Of a stretch of DNA of 53,683 bases, positions 27,351 to 36,520 are shown piece after piece (positions within the stretch are counted from its first letter, which is position 1; each line of letters opens with the position of its first letter). The notes beneath the pieces are model-generated. The model was not told the origin of the DNA. It made no database searches and saw only the letters and a program-made list of their open reading frames with translations. Made by a program: the position numbers and the translations under genes. The stretch is from Hyphomicrobiales bacterium (GTDB lineage Bacteria; Pseudomonadota; Alphaproteobacteria; Rhizobiales; OSC116), in NCBI GenBank assembly GCA_013214705.1, contig JABSRZ010000013.1, forward strand, positions 1 through 53,683, given 5' to 3'.

Positions 27351-27932
27351 ATGGTTAAACTCAATAAAATCTATACCAAAACTGGCGACAAAGGCTGCAC
27401 TTTGCTGACTTCGGGCGATGTGGTCGATAAATTTAACATCCGCATCGAGGCCTATGGCACGGTCGATGAATTAAACGCTTGTTTGGGCGCGGCGTGTATG
27501 GTGGCGCAAGACAATGCAGAAATAGCTGGTTTATTGCAATCGTTACAACATGACCTGTTCGATTTGGGTGCAGATCTCTCGACCCCGATGGCTAAAAATG
27601 AGCTGACCGACCAAGCCTTGCGCATCATCTCCTCGCAAACCATAGCGCTAGAGCAACATATAGACAGGTTTAACGAGCCTTTGGCCGCGTTAAAAAGCTT
27701 TGTATTACCCAATGGCACCAAATTGGCGGTGCAATTGCATATCTGCCGCACTGTGGCACGCCGTGCCGAGCGTTTGGTGGCGCGCTTAACGCATGATGAA
27801 GGCGCTCAAACCAACCCCGAATGTCTTAAATATTTAAACCGCTTGAGCGATTTGTTTTTTGTTCTTAGCCGGTTTGACAATGAAGTTTCTGGCCAAGGTG
27901 ATATATTGTGGCAACCCGCCAAAAACCGATAA
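27351..27932 (+). CDS. Cob(I)alamin adenosyltransferase, PduO type
   Basis: 193 residues from the ATG at 27351, which gives the standard start MVKLNKIYTKTGDKG. The TGDKG ATP-binding motif, GTVDELNACLG and the late ICRTVARRAERLV are diagnostic. The enzyme transfers adenosyl from ATP to cob(I)alamin to form coenzyme B12. It lies 10 bases after the twin-membrane gene, so probably one transcript. Its presence implies at least one adenosylcobalamin-dependent enzyme outside the window. Confidence 0.93.
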   Translation: MVKLNKIYTKTGDKGCTLLTSGDVVDKFNIRIEAYGTVDELNACLGAACMVAQDNAEIAGLLQSLQHDLFDLGADLSTPMAKNELTDQALRIISSQTIALEQHIDRFNEPLAALKSFVLPNGTKLAVQLHICRTVARRAERLVARLTHDEGAQTNPECLKYLNRLSDLFFVLSRFDNEVSGQGDILWQPAKNR

Positions 27933-27974
27933 TGTCAGTTCTTCTCCCACTATATTAGCCGTAAAGTAGGTTTC

Positions 27975-28688
27975 ATGCCCATCCCGATAGCCGATGTAAA
28001 CCCAACCCCTAAATCTCATCGCTCATTAATCACCTTTATATTAATCGCGTTGAACATTTTGATATTTGTTTTGGTGCAAAACGGCCTGTCTGACCATGTG
28101 AGCCAAGAATCATTGCTTAAATTTGGTTTGATTCCTAGCGTTTTTTGGGGCGAGAACCAATTGCCACAACAATATCAACTATTTTATTATCCACTGACTT
28201 TGGTGACCCATGTTTTTTTACATGGCGATTTAATGCATCTGGCCAGCAATTTAATTATTTTATGGGTATTTGGCGACAATATAGAACAAGCTTTTGGCCG
28301 CATTGGCTATTTGGTTTTCTATCTGGCTGGCGGTTTAGCAGCGGGTTTGCTGCATGCCTATATAGATGCAGGCTCAGTCGCTCCACTTATTGGCGCCTCA
28401 GGCGCAATATCGGCCATTGGCGCGGCCTATTTATTGCTCTACCCACGGGCGGTATTGTGGGTTTTGTTATTTTGGATCATACCGGTTAAATTACCAGCTT
28501 GGGTGGCCATTGGCGCTTGGTTCATCTATCAAATATATGCCAGCATGGCCGCGGGTGAGCAGTTGGTGGCTTGGTGGGCGCATATTGGCGGTTTTGTGTT
28601 TGGCATTGGCTATATTTTAGCTTTCAAACGCCAATTGATAGATGGTTTTTACCGCAAATTATTTAGCAAATCTACAGATATTGGTTGA
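27975..28688 (+). CDS. Rhomboid-family intramembrane serine protease
   Basis: 237 residues with six or seven membrane segments. Catalytic S142 lies in G140-A-S-G143 and H203 in WWAHIGGFVFG; the helix-2 HGDLMHLASN motif supplies the oxyanion residues. It cleaves membrane proteins within or near the bilayer; bacterial substrates are mostly unknown. Starts 42 bases after the adenosyltransferase with an AGG near the ATG. Confidence 0.92.
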   Translation: MPIPIADVNPTPKSHRSLITFILIALNILIFVLVQNGLSDHVSQESLLKFGLIPSVFWGENQLPQQYQLFYYPLTLVTHVFLHGDLMHLASNLIILWVFGDNIEQAFGRIGYLVFYLAGGLAAGLLHAYIDAGSVAPLIGASGAISAIGAAYLLLYPRAVLWVLLFWIIPVKLPAWVAIGAWFIYQIYASMAAGEQLVAWWAHIGGFVFGIGYILAFKRQLIDGFYRKLFSKSTDIG

Positions 28689-28716
28689 TTGTTCTAGATT
28701 GACGTGGCGTGAGCGA

Positions 28717-28745
28717 TTGACAGCTCAATTTGTTAAAGTTAAGTT
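28717..28745 (+). promoter_or_regulatory. Candidate sigma-70 promoter for the etfBA operon
   Basis: TTGACA (28717-28722) is a perfect -35 box. TAAGTT (28740-28745) follows after 17 bases and is a modest -10. The site lies about 60 bases upstream of etfB, in the only sizeable gap before this gene run. Confidence 0.4.
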
Positions 28746-28805
28746 TATTTCAGCCTAATTTAAGTCAAATGAGTGCGGTGGTCACAAACCGTTTAAGGAT
28801 AGATT

Positions 28806-29552
28806 ATGAAAATTTTAGTGCCGGTAAAACGGGTGGTCGATTATAATGTGAAGGTGCGGGTTAAGGCCGATGGCAGCGGGGTCGACACCGCCAATGTTAA
28901 AATGAGCATGAACCCATTTGATGAAATAGCGGTCGAAGAAGCGCTGCGAATTAAAGAAGCCGGCAATGCCGAGGAGGTCATCGCGGTGTCTATTGGCGTG
29001 CAACAATGTCAAGAAACTTTGCGCACAGCTTTGGCGATGGGGGCGGATAGAGCCATTTTGGTCAAAACCGATGCGGCCATCGAACCATTGGCAGTGGCCA
29101 AAATATTGGCAAAAATCACCGCCGATGTCGGCGCGGATCTGGTTATTTTGGGCAAACAAGCCATCGACGATGACAGCAACCAAACTGGCCAAATGTTAGC
29201 CGCTCTGTTGGGCCGCCCGCAAGGTACATTTGCATCAGAACTTAATTTGGCCGGTGGCAAAATTGCCGTCACCCGCGAGGTCGATGGCGGTTTGGAAACC
29301 CTATCGCTTAGCCTACCCGCCGTTGTCACCGCCGATTTGCGGCTTAATGAGCCACGTTATGCCAGCCTACCCAACATTATGAAAGCCAAGCGCAAACCGA
29401 TGGAGCAAGTGGCGGCCGAAGATTATGGGGTTGACTTAACCCCGCGCCATAACGTGATTTTAGTCAGCGAGCCAGCCGCGCGTGAAGCCGGAGTTAAAGT
29501 GGCAAATGTTGCCGAATTGGTGGCAAAATTAAAATCAGTAGGAGCGATATAA
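28806..29552 (+). CDS. etfB: Electron transfer flavoprotein subunit beta
   Basis: 248 residues starting [19 protein letters not shown], with the AMP-binding region [13 protein letters not shown]-like ([14 protein letters not shown]) and a recognition loop [20 protein letters not shown]. Together with EtfA it carries electrons from acyl-CoA dehydrogenases to ETF:ubiquinone oxidoreductase. AAGGA ribosome site. The stop overlaps the etfA start by one base (TAATG). Confidence 0.97.
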   Translation: MKILVPVKRVVDYNVKVRVKADGSGVDTANVKMSMNPFDEIAVEEALRIKEAGNAEEVIAVSIGVQQCQETLRTALAMGADRAILVKTDAAIEPLAVAKILAKITADVGADLVILGKQAIDDDSNQTGQMLAALLGRPQGTFASELNLAGGKIAVTREVDGGLETLSLSLPAVVTADLRLNEPRYASLPNIMKAKRKPMEQVAAEDYGVDLTPRHNVILVSEPAAREAGVKVANVAELVAKLKSVGAI

Positions 29553-30493
29553 TGAGCATTTTATTATATGTTGAACATGATGGCACAAATGTAAATGAAG
29601 CCACTTTAAAAGCCGCAACCGCCGCTAGCCAGCTAGCAAGCCATTTGGACAATGCCGAAATACATGCACTGGTTGCCGGGCAAAACAGCCAAGCTGTGGC
29701 CGAACAGGCTGCCAAAATATCGGGCGTTAGGAGAGTTATTCATGTAGATGATGCCGCATATGCACATCCACTGGCCGAAAACCTAACCCAATTGACCAAA
29801 GGTTTAATGGATAATTATTCAGCTTTGGTGGCCGCCGCAACCACAACCGCTAAAAATTTCATGCCCTGTGTGGCGGCGTTGCTCGATGTGATGCAAATAT
29901 CAGAAATTATCAAAGTTAATTCAGCAAACGGGTTTGAGCGTCCAATCTATGCCGGCAATGCGATACAAACGCTCGAAAGCTCAGATGATAAATTAATCAT
30001 CACCGTGCGCACCACGGCGTTTAAAACCGCCACGTTAGACGGTAGCGCCAGTATTACCGCGCAAGATAGTGCTGTCAATACCGCAAGTAGCGCCTTCGTG
30101 AGCGCGCAATTGTCATCCTCCGATCGCCCCGAATTGGCCTCGGCCAAAATTGTCATTTCTGGTGGCCGTGGCATGGGCAGTGGCGAGAATTTTGCGCTGA
30201 TCGAAAAAGTTGCCGATAAGCTAGGCGCAGCCATAGGTGCATCACGCGCCGCGGTCGATGCTGGCTATGTGCCGAATGATTATCAGGTTGGCCAAACCGG
30301 CAAAGTTGTGGCACCAGACTTATATATAGCGGTTGGCATTTCGGGCGCTATACAACATTTAGCCGGTATGAAAGATAGCAAAATCATCGTGGCGATTAAT
30401 AAAGATGAAGACGCGCCGATTTTTCAAGTGGCAGATTATGGCTTGGTAGAAGACCTATTCACCGCCCTGCCAGAATTAGAAAAAGCTTTGTAG
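29552..30493 (+). CDS. etfA: Electron transfer flavoprotein subunit alpha
   Basis: 313 residues. The C-terminal FAD domain carries [39 protein letters not shown]-type and [16 protein letters not shown] motifs. It forms the heterodimer with EtfB and accepts electrons from GcdH and other acyl-CoA dehydrogenases. AGGAG ribosome site 7 bases before the ATG, inside the end of etfB, indicating coupled translation. Confidence 0.97.
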   Translation: MSILLYVEHDGTNVNEATLKAATAASQLASHLDNAEIHALVAGQNSQAVAEQAAKISGVRRVIHVDDAAYAHPLAENLTQLTKGLMDNYSALVAAATTTAKNFMPCVAALLDVMQISEIIKVNSANGFERPIYAGNAIQTLESSDDKLIITVRTTAFKTATLDGSASITAQDSAVNTASSAFVSAQLSSSDRPELASAKIVISGGRGMGSGENFALIEKVADKLGAAIGASRAAVDAGYVPNDYQVGQTGKVVAPDLYIAVGISGAIQHLAGMKDSKIIVAINKDEDAPIFQVADYGLVEDLFTALPELEKAL

Positions 30494-30503
30494 GAGATAG
30501 CCA

Positions 30504-31352
30504 ATGGCAATAGAATCAGTAGGAATTATTGGTGCGGGGCAGATGGGCAATGGTATTGCTCATGTGTCGGCATTGGCGGGATATAAAGTCATACTTGTCG
30601 ATATATCGCAGACCGCGCTAGAAAATGCGCTCAAAACCATCGAGAAAAATCTGGCGCGTCAGCTAGAGAAACAAAAGATATCTCAAACTCAAATGGATGT
30701 TGCACTTCGTAATATCGCCATTAATGCCGATGTTGCGGCGCTTAGTGATGTCGATTTGCTGATCGAGGCGGCGACTGAAGATTTTGATTTGAAAATTCGC
30801 ATCTTGTCTAACGCCTTGAAACACATCAAGCAAAATTGTTTGCTTGCTAGCAATACGTCGAGCCTGTCCATAACTAAATTGGCATCGACCACCGACCGAC
30901 CGGAAAAGTTTATCGGCCTGCATTTTATGAACCCCGTGCCAATTATGAAACTGGTCGAACTGATATCTGGCGCGGCCACCAGCTCTGAAACAATGGCAAC
31001 ACTGACCCATTTTGCCGAAAGCTTGGGTAAGACTGTTGCTAAAGCCGAGGACTACCCGGGCTTTATCGCCAACCGGATATTAATGCCGATGATAAATGAG
31101 GCGATTTATACTTTGTTTGAGGGCGTTGGCGATGTCGAGGCCATCGACACCTGTATGAAATTAGGCATGGGACACCCGATGGGGCCGTTGCAACTGGCCG
31201 ATTTTATTGGCCTAGACACTTGTTTGGCGGTCATGAATGTATTGCATGACGGTTTTGGCGACAGCAAATACCGCCCGTGCCCGTTATTGGTAAAATATGT
31301 CGATGCTGGTTGGCTAGGCGTTAAGTCGGGCCGGGGATTTTACAGTTACTAA
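30504..31352 (+). CDS. 3-hydroxybutyryl-CoA dehydrogenase
   Basis: 282 residues. The Rossmann motif is GIIGAGQMGNGIAHV near the N terminus. IGLHFMNPVPIMKLVE supplies the catalytic His, and AEDYPGFIANRILMPMINEA is a family hallmark. The enzyme interconverts 3-hydroxyacyl-CoA and 3-oxoacyl-CoA with NAD(P). It begins 10 bases after etfA with AGGAG upstream. Its position beside etf suggests beta-oxidation; a PHB or crotonyl-CoA role downstream of glutaryl-CoA dehydrogenase is possible. Confidence 0.94.
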   Translation: MAIESVGIIGAGQMGNGIAHVSALAGYKVILVDISQTALENALKTIEKNLARQLEKQKISQTQMDVALRNIAINADVAALSDVDLLIEAATEDFDLKIRILSNALKHIKQNCLLASNTSSLSITKLASTTDRPEKFIGLHFMNPVPIMKLVELISGAATSSETMATLTHFAESLGKTVAKAEDYPGFIANRILMPMINEAIYTLFEGVGDVEAIDTCMKLGMGHPMGPLQLADFIGLDTCLAVMNVLHDGFGDSKYRPCPLLVKYVDAGWLGVKSGRGFYSY

Positions 31353-31381
31353 AAAATTAGTTGTCATTGAGGGTGTCGCAA

Positions 31382-32347
31382 ATGTTCACATGGTTAGATT
31401 TAAAACAAGCCCAAAAGTCAATTTACCAATATATGCCGTGCACGCCACAATATAGTTGGCCATTGCTAAATGAACGGGTTGGCAAAACCGTGTGGGTAAA
31501 GCACGAAAACCATACCCCAACCGGGGCGTTTAAAATACGCGGCGGCTTATTGCACTTATTGCGTTTGAAATCTCAAGGGTTTAATGGCGGGCTTATAACC
31601 GCCACACGCGGCAACCATGGCCAAAGTATAGCTCTTGCTGGCCGCAAAACTGGCATAGCTGTCACCATTATTGTGCCAGAAGGCAATAGCAGCGAGAAAA
31701 ATGCCGCCATGCGGGCTTTGGGGGCAGAATTAATCATCCATGGTCAGGATTTTGATGAAGCCCGGGTGAAAGCGGCTGAACTTAGCCGGAGTAGAAATTT
31801 AACCCCTGTGGCCTCATTTCATGTAGATTTGGTGACCGGGGTGGCCACTTATGCCTATGAGTTTTTTACCAATACACCAGAATTAGACAAGGTATATGTG
31901 GGCATTGGCATGGGCAGCGGCATTTGCGGCCTCATCAGAACGCGCGATTTGTTGGGCTTAAGCACCAAAATCATTGGCGTGGTGTCGACCAACGCGCCGG
32001 CCATGGCTTTGTCGGTAAAACAAGGCCATGTCGTGCAAACCGACACCGCCACTACATTTGCCGATGGTGTGGCCTGCCGCCAACCAGATGCCGCTGCATT
32101 TGAGATCATTAAAAACGGTGCCGACCATATTGTACAAGTGTCGGATGATGAAATTAAAACCGCGATGCGCGTCTATTATACTGACACCCATAACTTGGCC
32201 GAAGGTGCAGGCGCCATCGGCCTTGCCGGTATGATGCAAGAGGTTAAAGCTGGTAAAAATGATGATCATGATTTGTTGGGCACGATATTATCTGGCGGCA
32301 ATATAGATATGGATATTTTTGCCGACATTATTAGCTTGAAAAGTTAA
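31382..32347 (+). CDS. Threonine/serine dehydratase-like PLP enzyme
   Basis: 321 residues from the ATG at 31382, chosen because GAGGG lies 8 bases upstream; a TTG at 31361 is in frame but precedes that ribosome site. PLP lysine is in TGAFKIRGGL. ATRGNHGQSIALAGR is the substrate loop and VGIGMGSGICGL the phosphate-binding glycine loop. It is a fold-type II enzyme resembling catabolic threonine dehydratases or EutB-like dehydratases; no C-terminal ACT domain, so no isoleucine feedback site. It ends the etf gene run. Confidence 0.85.
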   Translation: MFTWLDLKQAQKSIYQYMPCTPQYSWPLLNERVGKTVWVKHENHTPTGAFKIRGGLLHLLRLKSQGFNGGLITATRGNHGQSIALAGRKTGIAVTIIVPEGNSSEKNAAMRALGAELIIHGQDFDEARVKAAELSRSRNLTPVASFHVDLVTGVATYAYEFFTNTPELDKVYVGIGMGSGICGLIRTRDLLGLSTKIIGVVSTNAPAMALSVKQGHVVQTDTATTFADGVACRQPDAAAFEIIKNGADHIVQVSDDEIKTAMRVYYTDTHNLAEGAGAIGLAGMMQEVKAGKNDDHDLLGTILSGGNIDMDIFADIISLKS

Positions 32348-32391
32348 TTTCGGCACAACTGGCCTAGCTTCGGTTTTAACTTCCATCAATT

Positions 32392-33573
32392 TTATGAACC
32401 ATCAATCCTATGAACAAGAGCTTTCAGGCTTGTTTGGCTAATTTCATTGATGCCCAACATCACCATGTTGCGGTCTACTTCTTGTTTGAGCAATTGGGTG
32501 CAATGGGTCACACCTGCCGCCCCACCAATGGCTAGGGCAAATAGATATGGCCGGCCAACAAAGGTGAATTTAGCGCCCAATGCATAGGCTTTTAATATAT
32601 CGGACCCGCGTCTTATGCCGCCGTCTAGCATCACCGGCATGTCGCCAGCTGCGGCCACCATGGCTGGCAAAGCGCGCAAACTGGCTTGTGCGCCATCTAA
32701 TTGCCGGCCGCCATGGTTAGACACTATAATGCCATCGACGCCATATTTTTTGGCCATTATTGCATCTTGCGGGGCAAGCAAGCCTTTAATGACTAAATTG
32801 CCACGCCATTCATCGCGTATCATTTGAATATGCTGCCAAGTTAAGTTTTCTCGAATGCCAAAATTACGAGTTAAGTGTTTAGATAATATAGGCGGCCCGA
32901 CCTCAACATCGAAATTCTCAAATCTGGGTATACCCGATTTAAGCAGAGTTTTTAACCAAGTATTGAACAACCATTTAGGGTGAATAATGCCCTGCCAGGC
33001 CAAGCTTAAGCTCGGCTTAATCGGCGAAGAAAACCCATAACGAGCTTGGTTTTCGGGGTTGCCAGCCGTCGGCACATCGACGGTCATAACCAAGGTTTTA
33101 AACCCGGCCTTTTTCACCCGTGCCAACATGGCCTTTATGCGCCCTGTATCACCCGGTTGGTAGAGCTGATACCAAGTGCTGTCGCCTTCTTTTGCGACAC
33201 GTTCTAGTGGATTAAAGGATGCCGCGCTTAACACCGAGAGTATATTTTGTTGGCTGGCAGTTTTGGCCATGCAAATGTCGCCCTCAAAACAGCACATTGC
33301 GGCCATGCCCATCGGAGCGATGCCAAATGGCGCGGCATATTTATCGCCAAATAAAGTTATCGATTGGCTACGCTTGGTGGTGTCGACCAAATAACGCGGC
33401 ACAAATTCATAACCGTTAAACGCATTGCGGTTGGCCTTTAGCGTCACCCGATCCTCGGCCGCGCTGGCATAATAAGCATAGACTGGCAACGGCAAATGTT
33501 TTTTGGCGGCAATCTGAAAATCATCCAGCGCCCATATTTTGCGCAAGGCTGTTGGTAGTTTGGTTGTCGTCAT
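32392..33573 (-). CDS. lldD: FMN-dependent alpha-hydroxy-acid dehydrogenase (L-lactate dehydrogenase type)
   Basis: 393 residues forming an FMN barrel. FGIAPMGMAAM binds flavin, MTVDVPTAGNPENQARYGF is conserved, H287 in VSNHGGRQLDGA is the catalytic base, and LDGGIRRGSDILKAYALGA binds the FMN phosphate. Such enzymes oxidise L-lactate to pyruvate at the membrane; mandelate or glycolate specificity cannot be excluded. Convergent with the dehydratase gene. Confidence 0.88.
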   Translation of the reverse strand: MTTTKLPTALRKIWALDDFQIAAKKHLPLPVYAYYASAAEDRVTLKANRNAFNGYEFVPRYLVDTTKRSQSITLFGDKYAAPFGIAPMGMAAMCCFEGDICMAKTASQQNILSVLSAASFNPLERVAKEGDSTWYQLYQPGDTGRIKAMLARVKKAGFKTLVMTVDVPTAGNPENQARYGFSSPIKPSLSLAWQGIIHPKWLFNTWLKTLLKSGIPRFENFDVEVGPPILSKHLTRNFGIRENLTWQHIQMIRDEWRGNLVIKGLLAPQDAIMAKKYGVDGIIVSNHGGRQLDGAQASLRALPAMVAAAGDMPVMLDGGIRRGSDILKAYALGAKFTFVGRPYLFALAIGGAAGVTHCTQLLKQEVDRNMVMLGINEISQTSLKALVHRIDGS

Positions 33574-33626
33574 TATCGGCTTTCTATCGGGGCATGGCCA
33601 GAGAGGCGCGCCAGCAAAGGGCTTAA

Positions 33627-33662
33627 TTCAGACATTGGCCTTAGTTCAGACATTGGCCTTTG
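33627..33662 (-). repeat. 18-bp tandem duplication spanning a stop codon
   Basis: TTCAGACATTGGCCTTAG (33627-33644) is repeated at 33645-33662 with one change. On the minus strand this duplicates the last six codons of the secreted-protein gene (G-Q-C-L-N-stop) exactly in frame, leaving a second identical peptide plus stop just after the real stop. Confidence 0.85.
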
Positions 33663-34348
33663 GGGCTGGCCAGTTGGCAAAATTCTATCGGGAAAAAATC
33701 CTTCATATCGCCGATGGCGGTTTCGATAATCGGCGGGAAAACATCGCCTTCAAACCCGGCAGACCGAATGGATTTATGCACGATATATAGGTCGTTTTTA
33801 CCTTTGATTATGGCATAATAAGCCATTTCGCTCATGCCAGCTTTAAGCCCCTTAATGCCATCTGCGGGCAGGGAAGAACAGCCGATCAATGACGCAAACG
33901 CCAGATGGCCGCTCAGTTCACGCTTGCCAAGTTTGGTATATATGGCGGCATCGGGGCAGTTTTCTATCAAATTATTGGCAATAAAATCACTAACCTGCTC
34001 GGGCGAACTTTCGGGGTTAAAATCTTTTATCCCTTGGATGGAAAATAACTCGCTCCATTGGTCGGGGGTTTCATTTTTAGGGATGAATTCAATTAAATAG
34101 GCGGCTTGGTTTTGGCTGGTGTGGCTATGCATCCAATTGACCGGTAAGTTAAACCTAATTTTTTGCGAAAATATTGGCACTTCCACAGTCAGCATAAACG
34201 GTTTGGCGATATCTGTCGCTTCATTTTGGCCGGTTTGTGTGCCAGTGTTAGGATCAATGTTAGTGGTTTCATCGGCCATTACAAAATTAAGGTTTAATAG
34301 CGTCAGTGCCAGCAAAAGCCGGGCAAACAGCTGATAAATTTTTAACAT
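33641..34348 (-). CDS. Secreted protein of unknown function
   Basis: Not recognised. A 235-residue protein with a signal peptide (MLKIYQLFARLLLALTLLNL, cleavage near VMA/DE) and a polar acidic linker. The mature domain contains VEVPIFSQKIRFNLPVNW, LIEFIPKNETPDQWSELFSI and four or more cysteines (near ENCPDAA, LIGCSS, EFCQL, GQCLN), which may form disulfides. TPDQWSE followed by a long alpha/beta pattern is reminiscent of small periplasmic domains but no family is assigned. tlpA, a disulfide-related gene, is immediately upstream on the same strand (50-base gap). Confidence 0.7.
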   Translation of the reverse strand: MLKIYQLFARLLLALTLLNLNFVMADETTNIDPNTGTQTGQNEATDIAKPFMLTVEVPIFSQKIRFNLPVNWMHSHTSQNQAAYLIEFIPKNETPDQWSELFSIQGIKDFNPESSPEQVSDFIANNLIENCPDAAIYTKLGKRELSGHLAFASLIGCSSLPADGIKGLKAGMSEMAYYAIIKGKNDLYIVHKSIRSAGFEGDVFPPIIETAIGDMKDFFPIEFCQLASPKGQCLN

Positions 34349-34398
34349 ATGAAACCCATTATACTTATATTCAACTAAACCAAGATGATTTTAGCTCA

Positions 34399-35013
34399 TT
34401 ATAATTGCGAGTTTATCTCAGCTTGAATTAAATTGATAGCCTCTTCGCTCATCCATTCGGCCGGGCCGAACATCCGCCCAACCTCTTGGCCTTGGGCATT
34501 AATCAACATGGTCATCGGCAGGCCACGGGCGCGCAGGGTGCGCATGGCCTTGGTAGATGGGTCGGCGTAAAGTTGTAGATGTTTAACCTCAATTTCCTCA
34601 AAAAATGCCCGGGCTTTGTCGGTGGCATTGCGGTCGACATTTAGGGTTACCACTTCAAAATTATCACCACCAAGTTTGGCCTGTAATTGGTCTAATGTCG
34701 GCATTTCGAACCGGCACGGCCCGCACCATGTTGCCCATAAGTTGACCAATATGGTTTTGCCTTTAAAGTGCGATAAATCCATATCCTCACCATTCGGACC
34801 AAGAAATTCAACTTTTGGCAGCTCCATTGGCTGCGCATTATATAAAAAAGCTGCCATTTCGCCTTTGGCCATTTTTTGCAATTCACCTAAGGCGCGTTGT
34901 TGGGCGGCCAAATTTTCGTTCTGAATATTTTGATAAATCAGATAGCCACCAAATATTGCGCTCAATATAAAGCTGGTAAAAATTACCAATTTGGTGAAAG
35001 ATTTTTGTGGCAT
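34399..35013 (-). CDS. tlpA: TlpA-family thiol:disulfide oxidoreductase
   Basis: 204 residues from the ATG at 35013, with an N-terminal membrane anchor (about residues 8-27) and a periplasmic thioredoxin fold. The active site is W-C97-GP-C100. [19 protein letters not shown] supplies the cis-proline. TlpA keeps thiols reduced for cytochrome c or cytochrome oxidase assembly. Translation from farther upstream would delete the clean N-terminal anchor and overlap the divergent argH 5' region. Located divergently from argH, as is common in alphaproteobacteria. Confidence 0.9.
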   Translation of the reverse strand: MPQKSFTKLVIFTSFILSAIFGGYLIYQNIQNENLAAQQRALGELQKMAKGEMAAFLYNAQPMELPKVEFLGPNGEDMDLSHFKGKTILVNLWATWCGPCRFEMPTLDQLQAKLGGDNFEVVTLNVDRNATDKARAFFEEIEVKHLQLYADPSTKAMRTLRARGLPMTMLINAQGQEVGRMFGPAEWMSEEAINLIQAEINSQL

Positions 35014-35095
35014 TTCTAGTCGTCCTATTCTATTTATCTGTATATGTGCAATCTGTTTGCAACATATAATCAATTTTGTGTTTAAGGGCAATATC

Positions 35096-36496
35096 ATGAG
35101 CGATAAAAAGTCAGCCAATCAAATGTGGGGCGGCAGGTTTGCCGATGCACCCGATGCGCTAATGGAAAAAATTAACGCCTCTATTGGTTATGATCGCCGA
35201 TTTTACACTCAAGACATTGCTGGCTCCAAAGCTCATGCGCAAATGCTCAGTAAATGCGGAATTATTAGTCAAGATGATGAAGCAAAAATCCTTCAAGGTC
35301 TAGACACGATATCGCGAGAAATTGCCGCAGGTGAGTTTGAGTTTAAACCAGCGCTTGAAGACATACATATGAATATAGAAGCGCGGCTTAGAGAGGTGAT
35401 TGGCGAGGCCGCTGGGCGCTTGCATACCGCGCGTTCGCGTAATGACCAAGTGGCGCTAGATTTTAAACTTTATATCCGCGATAGAATTGATGGATTGATC
35501 GACCAAATTAGCGCCTTAATGGCGGTAACGGCCAATAAAGCTGAGCTTTATGCCGATTATGTGATGCCGGGCTTTACCCATATGCAAGTGGCGCAACCGG
35601 TTACTTTTGGCCATCACTTATTGGCCTATGTCGAAATGTTGGCACGCGATAAAAACCGCTTCATAGACGCCCGCAAACGCATGAACCTATCGCCATTGGG
35701 CGCGGCGGCTTTGGCGGGTACCAGCTTCCCGATTGATAGACATATGACCGCGCAAGCTTTGGGTTTTGATGGCCCCGCAAGCAATAGTTTAGACGCGGTG
35801 GCCGACCGCGATTTTGTGATGGAAACCTTAGCAGCGGCGTCGATAACCGCCATTCATCTATCGCGTTTGGCCGAAGAAATGGTGATTTGGTCGACCTCGC
35901 AATTTTCATTCATCAAAATGTCAGATAGGTTCTCGACCGGTTCATCCATTATGCCGCAAAAGCGCAACCCAGATGCGGCAGAGCTTATCCGCGGCAAACC
36001 CGGACGCATCATTGGCGCGTTAACCGCCATCATGATTGTGATGAAAGGCCTGCCAATGACCTATGCTAAAGACATGCAGGAAGACAAAGAACTGACCTTT
36101 GATGCCTTGGACAATTTGGAGCTAAGCTTAGCAGCCATGGGCGGGATGATTGATGACATTACGGCGCATCGGGACAATATGGAAGCGGCGGCAGCTAGCG
36201 GCTTTTCGACTGCAACAGATTTGGCCGATTGGTGCGTGCGGGTGCTCGATATGCCATTTCGTGACGCCCATCATGTGACCGGAAATATCGTCGCCATCGC
36301 CGAGAAAAAAGGCGTGCGAATTGATCAATTGTCGTTGGCCGAAATGCAGAGCGTCGAGATGCGAATTACCACTGAGATTTTTGATGTTTTATCGGTTCAA
36401 AATAGCGTAAAAAGCCGCACAAGTTTTGGCGGTACAGCGCCTGAAAACGTGATAAAACAGGCTCAAAACTGGCAAAAACTGCTCGAAAACAGCTAA
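35096..36496 (+). CDS. argH: Argininosuccinate lyase
   Basis: 466 residues from the ATG at 35096, preceded by AAGGG. It starts [20 protein letters not shown], and [20 protein letters not shown] is the fumarase-superfamily signature carrying the catalytic serine. It splits argininosuccinate into arginine and fumarate, the last step of arginine synthesis. lysA follows 24 bases later; the small lipoprotein gene often found between them is absent here. Confidence 0.97.
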   Translation: MSDKKSANQMWGGRFADAPDALMEKINASIGYDRRFYTQDIAGSKAHAQMLSKCGIISQDDEAKILQGLDTISREIAAGEFEFKPALEDIHMNIEARLREVIGEAAGRLHTARSRNDQVALDFKLYIRDRIDGLIDQISALMAVTANKAELYADYVMPGFTHMQVAQPVTFGHHLLAYVEMLARDKNRFIDARKRMNLSPLGAAALAGTSFPIDRHMTAQALGFDGPASNSLDAVADRDFVMETLAAASITAIHLSRLAEEMVIWSTSQFSFIKMSDRFSTGSSIMPQKRNPDAAELIRGKPGRIIGALTAIMIVMKGLPMTYAKDMQEDKELTFDALDNLELSLAAMGGMIDDITAHRDNMEAAAASGFSTATDLADWCVRVLDMPFRDAHHVTGNIVAIAEKKGVRIDQLSLAEMQSVEMRITTEIFDVLSVQNSVKSRTSFGGTAPENVIKQAQNWQKLLENS

Positions 36497-36520
36497 AAAA
36501 GACGTAAAAAAGGGCAGAAA

